DNA of 64,000 nt. Source: Paenibacillus sp. FSL K6-1330. Its GTDB lineage: Bacteria; Bacillota; Bacilli; Paenibacillales; Paenibacillaceae. Every line of letters begins with the position of its first letter. Position 1 is the first letter of the stretch. The stretch is from assembly GCF_037976825.1 (NCBI RefSeq), contig NZ_CP150269.1, positions 1,997,501 to 2,061,500 of the forward strand, in the 5' to 3' direction. Positions 21,249 to 30,640 of the stretch are shown piece after piece. The notes beneath the pieces were generated by a model. It was not told where the DNA came from. It saw only the letters and a program-made list of their open reading frames with translations, and did not search any database. The translations under genes were made by a program, and so were the position numbers.

Positions 21249-21268
21249 GATAGGAAAACAATCACGAG

Positions 21269-21300
21269 GGAACCTGCACGTTTTGACAAGGGCGGGTTCC
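21269..21300 (+). promoter_or_regulatory. Leader hairpin of relA
   Basis: GGAACCTGC (21269-21277) pairs with GCGGGTTCC (21292-21300) including one G-T pair, followed by ATTTTATAT. It lies between the promoter and the relA ribosome site and resembles a weak attenuator. Confidence 0.45.
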
Positions 21301-21334
21301 ATTTTATATAGAAAGGGAAGAGAAGGACTCCAAA

Positions 21335-23512
21335 ATGGGCATAGAGCGATTACTCGAAAAGGCCAGCGCCTATATAAAAGAACCCGATCTTCTCCGCATC
21401 CAGGAAGCTTATGAATTTGCGGAGCAAGCCCACCACGGACAAGTGCGGAAATCGGGAGAACCTTATATTCTTCATCCGCTTGCGGTTGCAGACATCGTGG
21501 TGAATATGCAGATGGACACGTTGTCTATTATTGCTGCGTTGCTTCATGATGTCGTTGAGGATACAACCGTATCGCTCGAGCAGATCCGCGAGCGCTTCGG
21601 AGATACCTGCGCACTGCTGGTGGATGGATTAACGAAACTGGAACGTATTCAATTCCGATCCAAAGAAGAACAGCAGAACGAAAATTATCGTAAAATGTTT
21701 ATCGCGATGGCCCGGGACATCCGGGTGATCGTTATTAAGCTGGCGGACCGGCTTCATAATATGCGCACGCTCAAGTATCAGTCCGAGGAAAGCCAGCGCC
21801 GTATTTCCTATGAAACGCTAGAGATCTTTTGCCCGATCGCCCATCGTCTAGGTATTTCCGCGATCAAGTGGGAGATGGAGGATATCGCTCTTCGTTACTT
21901 GAACCCGCAGCAGTATTACCGCATTGCGAATTTGATGCACAAGAAGCGGGCTGAACGAGAGCAGTATATCGATAATGTCATAGTCTGTATCCGTGAGAAG
22001 CTTGACGAGATGAGTATACAAGCCGACTTATCCGGCAGGCCGAAGCATATCTACAGTGTGTTTAAGAAAATGACGGTGAAGAACAAACAATTCAACGAAA
22101 TTTATGATCTTCTTGCAATTCGCATTATTGTGGACAATATTAAAGATTGTTATGCTACGCTTGGCATCATCCACACCTTGTGGAAGCCGATGCCTGGCCG
22201 TTTTAAAGATTATATCGCCATGCCCAAAACGAACATGTATCAATCCCTTCATACGACGGTGGTCGGACCGAATGGGGAACCGACAGAGGTTCAGATCCGG
22301 ACCTGGGAGATGCATCGTACGGCGGAGTACGGTATCGCGGCTCACTGGTCCTATAAAGAAGGTTCCGCAGGCAACGGAGGCAGCTTTGATAACAAGATGA
22401 CGTTCTTCCGTGAAATATTGGAGCTGCAGCATGAGACGAAGGATGCCTCGGAGTTTGTAGAATCTCTGAAGATGGACTTTTTTTCCGATTTGGTATTTGT
22501 GTTTACGCCAAAAGGCGAAGTAATCGAACTTCCTTCAGGCTCCGTCCCTCTCGATTTTGCCTACCGAATTCATACGGAAGTAGGAAACCGGACCATTGGT
22601 GCCAAGGTCAACGGCAGAATTGTTCCGCTGGATCATCAGCTCAAGACCGGCGATATCGTGGAAATTTTAACATCGAAACATTCGTACGGTCCTAGCCAGG
22701 ACTGGTTGAAGATTGCCCAATCCTCCCATGCCCGGAGTAAGATCAAGCAGTGGTTCAAGAAAGAGAAACGGGAAGAGAATGTGGAGAAGGGCCGCGATAT
22801 GCTGGAGCGCGAGATCAAGCGCCTCGGTCTTGAGGTGTCCGAGTGGACGACCGATGATAAATTAATGGAGGCGGCCAAGAAATTCGCCTTTAATGATATC
22901 GAGGATATGTTATCCGCGGTTGGCTTTGGCGGGATCACTGCCGCCCAGATCTGTACCAAAGTGACCGAGAAGCTCCGTAAGGAGCAGGAGGAAGCGAATC
23001 AGCTTGAATTGACTTCCGAGATGAAGGAAATCAAGCCGGCGGAGAAACGAAGCCGTCCGACGAACGGCGTACGCGTTAAGGGGATCGATAACCTGCTTGT
23101 GCGTTTTGCGAGATGCTGCAATCCCGTGCCCGGCGACGATATTGTCGGTTACGTTACCCGCGGTCGCGGCGTATCGGTCCACCGTTCGGATTGTGCCAAT
23201 CTGCCGACCATGGATGAAGGCGAGGAGGCCGCACGCGTAATCGAGGTGGAATGGGAAACGGCCGTTGAGGCCAATTACAGCGTCGATATCGAAGTGACAG
23301 GCCATGATCGTAACGGGCTGTTAAACGAAGTTCTTCAAGCGGTATCAGAGAGCAAGACGAATATTTCCGCAGTGACCGGCCGATCTGACAAGAACAAAAT
23401 GGCGATGATTCACATGACGATTTTGATCCGCAATACGGATCACCTCCATTCCGTTGTGGAACGAATCAAGCGGGTGAAGGATGTATATACCGTTCATCGA
23501 ATCATGCAGTGA
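21335..23512 (+). CDS. relA: RelA/SpoT-type bifunctional (p)ppGpp synthetase-hydrolase
   Basis: The 725-residue protein has the N-terminal HD hydrolase (ALLHDVVEDT near 70), the synthetase domain, a TGS domain (VFVFTPKGEVIELPSGS), the RCCNPVPGD segment of the conserved-cysteine domain, and a C-terminal ACT domain (DIEVTGHDRNGLLNEVL). Intact HD residues suggest both hydrolase and synthetase activity, as in Bacillus Rel. It controls the stringent response to amino-acid starvation. GAAGGAC precedes the ATG. It is followed by dtd, as in Bacillus. Confidence 0.96.
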   Translation: MGIERLLEKASAYIKEPDLLRIQEAYEFAEQAHHGQVRKSGEPYILHPLAVADIVVNMQMDTLSIIAALLHDVVEDTTVSLEQIRERFGDTCALLVDGLTKLERIQFRSKEEQQNENYRKMFIAMARDIRVIVIKLADRLHNMRTLKYQSEESQRRISYETLEIFCPIAHRLGISAIKWEMEDIALRYLNPQQYYRIANLMHKKRAEREQYIDNVIVCIREKLDEMSIQADLSGRPKHIYSVFKKMTVKNKQFNEIYDLLAIRIIVDNIKDCYATLGIIHTLWKPMPGRFKDYIAMPKTNMYQSLHTTVVGPNGEPTEVQIRTWEMHRTAEYGIAAHWSYKEGSAGNGGSFDNKMTFFREILELQHETKDASEFVESLKMDFFSDLVFVFTPKGEVIELPSGSVPLDFAYRIHTEVGNRTIGAKVNGRIVPLDHQLKTGDIVEILTSKHSYGPSQDWLKIAQSSHARSKIKQWFKKEKREENVEKGRDMLEREIKRLGLEVSEWTTDDKLMEAAKKFAFNDIEDMLSAVGFGGITAAQICTKVTEKLRKEQEEANQLELTSEMKEIKPAEKRSRPTNGVRVKGIDNLLVRFARCCNPVPGDDIVGYVTRGRGVSVHRSDCANLPTMDEGEEAARVIEVEWETAVEANYSVDIEVTGHDRNGLLNEVLQAVSESKTNISAVTGRSDKNKMAMIHMTILIRNTDHLHSVVERIKRVKDVYTVHRIMQ

Positions 23513-23593
23513 TAGCAATGATGGCACGGCTCCCGTGGTTAACGGACTCCGGGACTTCATGGACATGAACAGTCTCGGATGATTATACGAATG

Positions 23594-23630
23594 CGGTCTG
23601 TTATCCTGCGGGAGACAGGCCGTTTTATTT
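23594..23630 (+). terminator. Terminator between relA and dtd
   Basis: CGGTCTGT (23594-23601) pairs with ACAGGCCG (23615-23622, with a G-T pair), followed by TTTTATTTT. In many Bacillales relA and dtd are co-transcribed; this hairpin suggests partial separation. Confidence 0.65.
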
Positions 23631-23763
23631 TAAGATATCAGAGTATAGAGTTCGGAGGATCTGCTGCCTGATATTGCAAGAAAAACTACCGATAAACGCG
23701 GTCTGTCTTCTTAGAGAGTACATCGATAGACATTTTTCTTATAGAAAAGAAGGAGCTAAACCT

Positions 23764-24207
23764 ATGAGAGTGGTTATTCAAAGATGTAAGCATGCGCAAG
23801 TTACGGTTGACAATGAAATCGTAGGCAAGATTGAAGCGGGATTGATGGTGCTGGTAGGGGTGACGCACGAGGATGAAGAGAAGGATGCCAAATACCTTGC
23901 CGAGAAGGTTGCGGGGCTGCGAATTTTTGAGGATGAGGATGGAAAAATGAATTTTAGCGTCCAGGACGTGGGCGGAGCCATTCTATCGGTTTCCCAGTTT
24001 ACGCTTTATGGCGATACCCGCAAGGGAAAACGTCCGAACTTTATGGCTGCCGCCAAACCGGATGAAGCGAATGCACTCTACGAATCGTTTAACCGCGAGC
24101 TCTTAGCGAAGGGGTTACAGGTTGAGACCGGGGTATTCGGAGCTATGATGGACGTGTCGCTAACCAATTGGGGACCGGTAACCCTGATCATTGACAGTAG
24201 ATCCTAA
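23764..24207 (+). CDS. dtd: D-aminoacyl-tRNA deacylase
   Basis: The 147-residue protein removes D-amino acids (and glycine misloaded on tRNA-Ala) from tRNA. Family motifs are [10 protein letters not shown] and TNWGPVT (the cross-dimer Gly-Pro motif). The start ATG 23764 follows GAAGGAGC; the upstream ATG at 23674 would add 30 residues not typical of Dtd. Confidence 0.96.
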   Translation: MRVVIQRCKHAQVTVDNEIVGKIEAGLMVLVGVTHEDEEKDAKYLAEKVAGLRIFEDEDGKMNFSVQDVGGAILSVSQFTLYGDTRKGKRPNFMAAAKPDEANALYESFNRELLAKGLQVETGVFGAMMDVSLTNWGPVTLIIDSRS

Positions 24208-24312
24208 ACGGTTAAAAAAGACGGGCAGCATGCATCATATTGGAGAGATGGGGCATCCTGAGTGGACAAAGGCTTGTTAGGTATTCACACAACAAAAGGA
24301 GCTGCGTTCGTT

Positions 24313-24480
24313 ATGCGTCAACCTCCCAAATTTTCCATATGGAGCAGTTTGCCTACGATGGTCGGGTCCGGAGACATTAGGGAAGCAGTGAGCACAGAAC
24401 GCATGGTTACAGCTTCTGAAGATCCTGTACGACTCATCAGCGTAAAAGGACATATCCGGAAGCAGCTGCCGAGATCGTAG
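24313..24480 (+). CDS. Small protein of unknown function (55 aa)
   Basis: An ORF of 55 codons starting ATG with AAAAGGAG 11 bases upstream and followed by a good terminator 47 bp after the stop. The product is basic, with no membrane segment or known motif (it contains SLPTMVGSGDIREAV). A longer reading from GTG 24262 is possible but has a poorer ribosome site. It is likely expressed, but I do not recognise it. Confidence 0.5.
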   Translation: MRQPPKFSIWSSLPTMVGSGDIREAVSTERMVTASEDPVRLISVKGHIRKQLPRS

Positions 24481-24527
24481 AACTAAATAGGATAGCGTAT
24501 TGAGTCACTTCTGGTGACTACATAGCA

Positions 24528-24556
24528 GAGCCTGAGAACATTTCAGGCTCTTTTTT
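24528..24556 (+). terminator. Terminator after the 55-aa gene
   Basis: GAGCCTGA (24528-24535) pairs with TCAGGCTC (24543-24550), followed by TTTTTT. Confidence 0.88.
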
Positions 24557-24709
24557 AATTCACTCATAAGTTGGGAGTCCTAAGATTCCCTGTTATGACT
24601 TGTAACTCCAATGGTGTAGATCATGGGGCTTCCGTTCATTCCGCTGTTATAAAAAAGGCATTCCAGGGTAATAACAAATCGAGGACAATCATGAAAGGAG
24701 ATATGCCAG

Positions 24710-25216
24710 ATGAGTAAAGTTGCATTTCTACTAGCTGACCAATTCGAAGATTCCGAGATGAAAACTCCTTATGATGCCGTGAAGGAAGCGGGGCATCAAG
24801 CTGATATTATTGGATTGAAACAAGGACAAGAGGTAAAGGGTAAACAGGGCAAGGCATCGTATACTACGGATAAAGCCATTGCCGACGTCAATATAAACGA
24901 TTATGATGCGGTGGTTATTCCAGGCGGCTCTTCTCCGGAAAATTTGCGTCTGGATTCCCATATATTGCAGTTTGTTGCATCAGCGGACAAGGCAGGCAAA
25001 CCGATTGCCTCAATATGCCACGGGCCGCAAATTCTGGCAAGTGCCGACCTGCTGAAGGGACGTACGATCACTTCCTATCCTCCGCTTCAGGATGACATGG
25101 TAAACGCAGGCGCAAACTTTAAGGATGAGGAAGTCGTCGTGGATCGCAATTTCATTACTTCCCGGACGCCGAAAGACGAGCCAGCCTTCGTGCGTGAGCT
25201 GTTAAAGGCATTGTAA
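24710..25216 (+). CDS. PfpI/DJ-1 family protein (type 1 glutamine amidotransferase-like)
   Basis: The 168-residue protein has the nucleophile elbow ASICHGPQIL (Cys near 104), an acidic residue in DQFEDSE near the N-terminus, and GGSSPENLR. PfpI-like proteins of this length act as proteases, deglycases or general stress proteins; the exact activity is not clear from sequence. It has its own good ribosome site (AAAGGAGAT). It appears to be a stand-alone gene. Confidence 0.85.
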   Translation: MSKVAFLLADQFEDSEMKTPYDAVKEAGHQADIIGLKQGQEVKGKQGKASYTTDKAIADVNINDYDAVVIPGGSSPENLRLDSHILQFVASADKAGKPIASICHGPQILASADLLKGRTITSYPPLQDDMVNAGANFKDEEVVVDRNFITSRTPKDEPAFVRELLKAL

Positions 25217-25298
25217 GAAGTGAGTAGTTGTATGCTATATGGTTGTCCATGTTATACCGGTTTTTCAAACAAGTGGGTTGAAAAAAGGAGGAATGGAC

Positions 25299-25754
25299 AT
25301 GTCTAGACAAATTCAAGCTTATTTCAGAACGGAAGACGACGCTGAAGGCGCAAGGACGAGGCTGTTAACGTACAACACAGAGCAGTTGGAGGTGGGACAG
25401 CTTCAGGATCCGGTTCGAGGTGGGGGCAATATCCTCGTGCCGCTGGTGCCATGGGGTAATTCCGGCACGGGTGGAGCAACTGCAGGGGCTACAACGATGG
25501 GAGCTCCAGGCGGAGTCGTCGGGGCTCCGGGGGTCATCGTGGGATCACGGGATGCCGATGACAGCCGCGATAAAGCGCAAGATCGGCCACACGGCGATGA
25601 TACGCTGGGCGACGCATGGCGCGAAGCGGACGTGACGGACCGGGACTATGATGATCTGAGATATACGCTGTCCGTTAAGGTAAGGGACGAGGATTACGAT
25701 CAGATCGTACATGATTTGCGGGCGAATAACGCTTATGTGGAGCGATTTGATTAA
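25299..25754 (+). CDS. Conserved hypothetical protein with a glycine-rich middle
   Basis: The 151-residue protein starts MSRQIQAYFRTEDDAEGART, has a Gly/Ala-rich middle (residues about 50-90), a charged Asp/Arg stretch, and a C-terminal segment VKVRDEDYDQIVHDLRANNAYVERF. The two ends look like two halves of a small alpha-beta domain, as in general-stress proteins of the YflT/GS17M type, but I cannot assign it. The ATG at 25299 is preferred to 25293 because AAAAGGAGG is seven bases away. Confidence 0.6.
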   Translation: MSRQIQAYFRTEDDAEGARTRLLTYNTEQLEVGQLQDPVRGGGNILVPLVPWGNSGTGGATAGATTMGAPGGVVGAPGVIVGSRDADDSRDKAQDRPHGDDTLGDAWREADVTDRDYDDLRYTLSVKVRDEDYDQIVHDLRANNAYVERFD

Positions 25755-25841
25755 TTGACGGAAAATGCCTGACAGGCGTTTGGATTCCCTAAGAAGTTGG
25801 AGATTATCATTCGTATAGGGCATATTCATTAGTACACAAAA

Positions 25842-25874
25842 GGGCTGTTCCGCAGATGGAGCAGCCTTTTGCGG
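25842..25874 (+). terminator. Terminator after the glycine-rich protein gene
   Basis: GGGCTGTTCC (25842-25851) pairs with GGAGCAGCC (25858-25866, one G-T pair), followed by TTTTG. Confidence 0.75.
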
Positions 25875-25996
25875 TTCATTTATTAAAAGCGCTTTCTCGC
25901 TTGTAACATAACTGTAATGTTTGTTCAATGTTCCTTTAATATTCCCTGTTTATAATAACAGCATGACCCCCTTTTTTATATAATATATGTTTTGGA

Positions 25997-26023
25997 CCTA
26001 CAACGTGGTTTGTAGGTTTTTTT
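25997..26023 (+). terminator. Terminator-like hairpin before the hisS leader
   Basis: CCTACAA (25997-26003) pairs with TTGTAGG (26010-26016), followed by seven T residues. No gene lies between it and the previous terminator; a TATAAT at 25951 hints at a very short transcript, but no -35 was found. Confidence 0.7.
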
Positions 26024-26052
26024 CTTTTTTCGGGCAATTTCTACAAAGTTTC

Positions 26053-26081
26053 TTGACTTTAGTGTGGTAGTTCATTAGAAT
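26053..26081 (+). promoter_or_regulatory. Promoter of the hisS-aspS T-box leader
   Basis: TTGACT (26053-26058) and TAGAAT (26076-26081) are separated by 17 bp, so the leader RNA would begin near 26088. Confidence 0.8.
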
Positions 26082-26087
26082 CTAAAA

Positions 26088-26426
26088 ATATAATGTTTTG
26101 GGTATACTATATTTATGAATAATGGATTTCATGACGGGAACAAGTACTCCATCCCCACAAGACCAGAGAAGAATCCCTTGGCTGTAAGGATTCGCTTGAT
26201 GAGTGGACGAATGACCTCCCCGAGAACAGACGGCGAAGCAAGCACCGGTTGACCGGTGGGATAGACAGTAGCCGAACTGCGCGACCGGGCGTTAAACGGA
26301 TGAAGCGGATGATTGAATGCACTGATTTATGGTGTGTCGACGCCGGAATGTGGGTGGTACCACGGGTGATTATATGAATATCTCTCGTCCCTGTTGTCTT
26401 AAGACAGCGGGGCGGGAGATTTTTTA
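26088..26426 (+). promoter_or_regulatory. T-box riboswitch controlling hisS-aspS
   Basis: The leader has the AGTA element (26143-26146), the T-box sequence AATGTGGGTGGTACCACG (26347-26364) and a long terminator stem (26380-26420) ending in TTTTTT. The T-box pairs with the CCA end of uncharged tRNA to block the terminator. The best specifier is GAC (26213-26215) after GAAT, an Asp codon; an alternative GAC is at 26206. No CAC (His) codon is visible there. The bulge TGGT could accept a tRNA with a G or A discriminator, which suits tRNA-Asp and not tRNA-His (C). Asp sensing is therefore favoured, by inference. Confidence 0.93.
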
Positions 26427-26473
26427 GTTTTCACGACTTTTTGCGAAATGACTCCTTAGAAAGAGGGATGAAG

Positions 26474-27727
26474 ATGGCAAACGATAAATTCGAGAAACCG
26501 ACAGGCACGCAGGACATCCTGCCAGGTGCCGTCGAGAAATGGCAGTTTATCGAGGAGAAGGCACGGGATTTGTGCCGGAGATACAACTACCGCGAAATTC
26601 GCACACCGATCTTTGAACAGACCGAGTTGTTCAAACGCGGGGTGGGCGAAACCACCGACATCGTAGAAAAGGAAATGTATACGTTCAGGGATAAAGGCGA
26701 TCGCAGCATGACCCTCCGTCCAGAAGGAACGGCAGGCGTCGTCCGGGCTTACGTGCAAAACAAGCTGTATGGAGAGCCTGACGTCACGAAGCTGTACTAC
26801 ATGGGCCCCATGTTCCGCTACGAGCGCCCACAGGCGGGACGCTACCGCCAGTTCCACCAGTTCGGCGTAGAGGTGTTCGGGACTGCAGATCCGGCTATTG
26901 ATGCTGAGGTGATTGCGCTGGGTTACAGCTTCTACAAGGAGCTTGGGCTGAACGGCGTAAAAGCGGAGATTAACTCCGTAGGGACGCCAGAGGTACGGGC
27001 AGCTTACCGAAGTACATTACTTGCTTTCCTGGAACCTATGAAAGAGAGCCTATGCTCGGATTGCCAGTCACGCATGGAACGCAACCCGCTGCGCGTGCTG
27101 GATTGCAAGAAGGACCAAGGGAAGTTCGGTGATGCACCTTCGATTCTGGACAGCCTGGATGAGGAATGCAGCACACATTTTGAGAAAGTAAAAGGGTACC
27201 TGGACGCCATGGGCATCGAGTATGAGATCAATCCAAGACTTGTTCGGGGATTGGACTATTATACGCATACCGCATTTGAATTCAAGGCCCAGGGCATCGG
27301 CGCAATTGATACGGTAGGCGGCGGAGGACGGTTCAACGGACTGGTCGATCAGATCGGCGGACCGGATCAGCCGGGCATCGGGTTCGGGATTGGTCTTGAG
27401 CGAATCCTATTGATCCTGGAGCATCAAGGTGTTAATCTGTCAGCCGCCAAGCCGCTGGATGTCTATCTGGTGGCGCTGGGTGAAGCCGCCGAGCAGGAAG
27501 TGGCAAAATTGATCTACGAACTGCGGAGCAATGGCGTAGCAGCCGAACGTGATTACCTCGGCCGGAAAATGAAAGCCCAGATGAAATCCGCCGACCGTCT
27601 GCAAGCTCGTTATACCGCCATTTTGGGTGATGACGAACTGGCGCGCGGAGAAATTGCCCTGAAGTCGATGGAAACCGGCGAACAGCGTACAGTTAAATTG
27701 GATCGTCTGGTACAAGAATTGGTTTAA
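26474..27727 (+). CDS. hisS: Histidyl-tRNA synthetase
   Basis: The 417-residue class II synthetase has GTQDILP at the start, motif 2 ([20 protein letters not shown]), the histidine-specific [12 protein letters not shown] and motif 3 GFGIGLERI, then an anticodon-binding domain. ATG 26474 is preferred (GAGGG six bases before). It is the first gene of a two-gene operon with aspS under a T-box. Confidence 0.97.
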   Translation: MANDKFEKPTGTQDILPGAVEKWQFIEEKARDLCRRYNYREIRTPIFEQTELFKRGVGETTDIVEKEMYTFRDKGDRSMTLRPEGTAGVVRAYVQNKLYGEPDVTKLYYMGPMFRYERPQAGRYRQFHQFGVEVFGTADPAIDAEVIALGYSFYKELGLNGVKAEINSVGTPEVRAAYRSTLLAFLEPMKESLCSDCQSRMERNPLRVLDCKKDQGKFGDAPSILDSLDEECSTHFEKVKGYLDAMGIEYEINPRLVRGLDYYTHTAFEFKAQGIGAIDTVGGGGRFNGLVDQIGGPDQPGIGFGIGLERILLILEHQGVNLSAAKPLDVYLVALGEAAEQEVAKLIYELRSNGVAAERDYLGRKMKAQMKSADRLQARYTAILGDDELARGEIALKSMETGEQRTVKLDRLVQELV

Positions 27728-27773
27728 TCGTCGCATGAAGCGACTTAATAATATTAAAGGGGAATGATAAACG

Positions 27774-29549
27774 ATGAAAAGGACGCATCAATGCGGTCAC
27801 CTGACAACCGCGAACATTGGAGAAACTGTAACACTGAACGGCTGGGTACAGACCCGCCGCGACTTGGGAGGCGTGCTGTTCATCGATCTTCGCGATCGCA
27901 GCGGCATCATGCAAATCGTATTTAACCCGGATTTCTCCGGCGAAGCTTTGGCTGTTGCCGATAAGGTCCGCAGCGAATTCGTCGTGGCCGTATCCGGTAA
28001 AGTCGTAAAGCGTGATCCTGAAACGTTCAACGCGAACCTGCCTACTGGCGAAATCGAAGTCCAAGTGACAAGCATTGAAGTGCTGAATGCAGCCAAAACA
28101 CCTCCGTTCTTTATCGAAGACGGCGTGGAAGTGGATGAGCAGCTTCGCTTGAAATATCGATATCTGGACCTGCGTCGTCCAGAGATGCAAAAAACGCTGA
28201 TGCTGCGCTCCAAAGCGTCTAAAGTATTCCGCGACTTCCTCGACGACGAGGGCTTTGTGGATGTGGAAACGCCGATTCTGACCAAGAGCTCGCCGGAAGG
28301 CGCCCGTGACTATCTCGTACCGAGCCGTGTGCACGCAGGTGAATTCTTTGCACTTCCACAATCTCCGCAAATTTACAAGCAGCTCCTCATGGTGAGCGGG
28401 CTTGAACGTTACTACCAAATTGCACGCTGTTTCCGTGACGAAGACTTGCGGGCTGACCGTCAGCCTGAGTTTACCCAGGTCGACATCGAGACGTCCTTCA
28501 TGGAACGCGACGACCTGCTGAACATGATGGAGCAGCTAATGGTGAAGTTGTTCAAGGAAACCATCGGCGTTGAACTTGCAACGCCATTCCAGCGTATCAG
28601 TTATGCCGATGCGATGGGCAAATACGGCTCCGATAAACCGGATCTTCGCTTCGGTTTGGAATTGATCGAAATGAACGATATCGTTGCTAACAGCGGGGTC
28701 AAAGTATTCTCTTCCGTTATTGAAAAAGGCGGCGAAGTGAAGTGTTTGAACGCTAAAGGTTGCGGGACTTGGACACGTAAGGAAATTGACGATCTGGGGC
28801 CATATGCAGCCCGTTACGGAGCGAAGGGGCTTGCTTGGATTCAAGTGAAAGAAGGCGAGTTCAAAGGACCTATCGTGAAATTCTTCAGCGAGCAGGAAAT
28901 TGAAGCGGTAAGAGAACGTACGGGAGCCGAAGATGGCGACTTGCTGCTGTTCTCCGCAGACAATAAAAAAGTGGTTGCCGATGTCCTGGGCGCACTCCGC
29001 TTGAAAATCGGACGCCAGCTTGGCCTGATCAACGACAACGAGTACAAGTTTGCTTGGGTGCTGGACTTCCCGCTGTTCAGCTATGATGAAGAGGCGAAGC
29101 GCTATGTGGCCGAGCATCATCCGTTCACCCGTCCAAAAGACGAAGATCTGGAATTGATGGATACGGATCCGCTTGCCGTGCGTGCGGAAGCTTACGACAT
29201 CGTTCTGAATGGATACGAAGTAGGCGGCGGTTCCATGCGGATTTTCAAACGCGAGATCCAAGAGAAAATGTTTGCGGCTCTGGGTATGTCGCCGGAAGTG
29301 GCGCATGACAAATTCGGTTATCTTATGGACGCGTTTGAGTATGGCACTCCTCCACATGGCGGAATCGCCTTTGGGTTGGACCGTTTGGTGATGCTGCTTG
29401 CCGGACGCACGAACTTGCGTGAAACGATTGCGTTCCCGAAAACGGCAAGCGCAACAGATCTGTTGATGGACGCTCCTTCCCAGGTGGACGGAGGACAGCT
29501 GGAGCAGCTGCATATCAAACTCGCCAAGAAACCGGGCGACGAGAAATAA
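27774..29549 (+). CDS. aspS: Aspartyl-tRNA synthetase
   Basis: The 591-residue bacterial-type enzyme has an N-terminal OB-fold anticodon domain ([13 protein letters not shown]), motif 2 ([16 protein letters not shown]), the inserted GAD domain, and motif 3 (GIAFGLDRL). Whether it is discriminating or also charges tRNA-Asn cannot be told from the window. It lies 46 bp after hisS in the same operon, with AAGGGGAATG before the ATG. Confidence 0.97.
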   Translation: MKRTHQCGHLTTANIGETVTLNGWVQTRRDLGGVLFIDLRDRSGIMQIVFNPDFSGEALAVADKVRSEFVVAVSGKVVKRDPETFNANLPTGEIEVQVTSIEVLNAAKTPPFFIEDGVEVDEQLRLKYRYLDLRRPEMQKTLMLRSKASKVFRDFLDDEGFVDVETPILTKSSPEGARDYLVPSRVHAGEFFALPQSPQIYKQLLMVSGLERYYQIARCFRDEDLRADRQPEFTQVDIETSFMERDDLLNMMEQLMVKLFKETIGVELATPFQRISYADAMGKYGSDKPDLRFGLELIEMNDIVANSGVKVFSSVIEKGGEVKCLNAKGCGTWTRKEIDDLGPYAARYGAKGLAWIQVKEGEFKGPIVKFFSEQEIEAVRERTGAEDGDLLLFSADNKKVVADVLGALRLKIGRQLGLINDNEYKFAWVLDFPLFSYDEEAKRYVAEHHPFTRPKDEDLELMDTDPLAVRAEAYDIVLNGYEVGGGSMRIFKREIQEKMFAALGMSPEVAHDKFGYLMDAFEYGTPPHGGIAFGLDRLVMLLAGRTNLRETIAFPKTASATDLLMDAPSQVDGGQLEQLHIKLAKKPGDEK

Positions 29550-29584
29550 GTCCGTTGTTCTTGATAAAGGAGGTTGCTTGAATT

Positions 29585-30340
29585 ATGCTGCACCAATTTT
29601 CCCGTACGGAATTAGCCATTGGTCCTGAGGGCCTTGAAGTGATGAAGAACAGCACGGTAGCCGTGCTGGGTATCGGCGGCGTGGGAGGCATTGCGGTGGA
29701 AGCCCTCGCCCGTTCCGGGGTAGGCCGTATCATTCTGATCGACAAAGACGTTGTGGATATCACCAACATCAATCGGCAGATCCATGCCCTAACGACCACG
29801 GTAGGTCAGAAGAAAGCAGACCTGATGGTTGAACGTGTCAAACTGATCAATCCGGAATGTGAAGCGATCGCCCTGAACATGTTCTACACCGAAGAGACGT
29901 ATGAAGAGTTGTTTAAATTCGATCTGGATTATGTGATTGATGCGTCGGATACGATCATTTATAAAGTACATCTGATCAAGGAATGCCTGCGGCGCGGGAT
30001 TCCTATCATCTCCAGCATGGGGGCAGCCAACAAAATGGACCCCACGAAGTTCCAGGTAGCCGACATCTCCAAAACGTCCATGGATCCGATTGCCCGTATC
30101 GTACGCACCAAGCTGCGCAAAGACGGCATCAAGAAAGGGGTCAAGGTCGTATTCTCACTAGAGGAGCCGATGAAACCCCGCCAGGACGTTACGGAGAAGA
30201 TCGTACCCGAGAATGCCCCTGAAATCCGGAAAGCGAAGCAGCCTCCGGCAAGCAATGCATTTGTTCCGCCAGTGGCCGGACTGATTATGGTCAGCGTAAC
30301 GGTCAGAGAACTGCTCGAAAAGGGTGGCGTTTCGTTATAA
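29585..30340 (+). CDS. tcdA: tRNA threonylcarbamoyladenosine dehydratase
   Basis: The 251-residue E1-like protein has the nucleotide-binding GIGGVGGIAVEALARSG, the R-finger NRQIHAL, and VIDASDT. It uses ATP to cyclise the t6A base at position 37 of ANN-decoding tRNAs to ct6A. In Bacillus the gene (yrvM) also follows aspS. AAAGGAGGTTGC precedes the ATG. The catalytic Cys of Ubl-activating relatives is not obvious. Confidence 0.9.
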   Translation: MLHQFSRTELAIGPEGLEVMKNSTVAVLGIGGVGGIAVEALARSGVGRIILIDKDVVDITNINRQIHALTTTVGQKKADLMVERVKLINPECEAIALNMFYTEETYEELFKFDLDYVIDASDTIIYKVHLIKECLRRGIPIISSMGAANKMDPTKFQVADISKTSMDPIARIVRTKLRKDGIKKGVKVVFSLEEPMKPRQDVTEKIVPENAPEIRKAKQPPASNAFVPPVAGLIMVSVTVRELLEKGGVSL

Positions 30341-30430
30341 TGATCCAGTAAAACTCGGATTGAGAAAACGATAGACAAGCGGAAGGCAGGACGAAACGCG
30401 CCTTCGACCAAAACATAGAGTGGTTAATAA

Positions 30431-30472
30431 AACGCAGTGTCCAAAGCAATGGACGCTGCGTTTTTTATGGTC
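30431..30472 (+). terminator. Terminator of the hisS-aspS-tcdA run
   Basis: AACGCAGTGTCC (30431-30442) pairs with GGACGCTGCGTT (30451-30462, one G-T pair), followed by TTTTA. Confidence 0.87.
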
Positions 30473-30640
30473 ATCGCCGAAGCGAGTATGAATGGAAAAC
30501 CAGCACCATGAAATTCCTGTGACAGAGCTTTGCTAGTATATTCGTACCAGCTGTGCTACAATGGAACTCCTTTTTGTGTCACGGCCCTTAAAGCCAGACT
30601 TTCGATGCGAAAAAATATGTTTCTTAGGAGGTAACTGAAA

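Noticed and set aside
27693..28418. A 241-codon open frame on the minus strand
   Set aside because: It lies inside hisS and aspS, which are certain, and its product is unlike any protein; high-GC coding DNA often leaves long antisense frames.
28536..29513. A 325-codon open frame antisense to aspS
   Set aside because: It fully overlaps the well-supported aspS and has no ribosome site.
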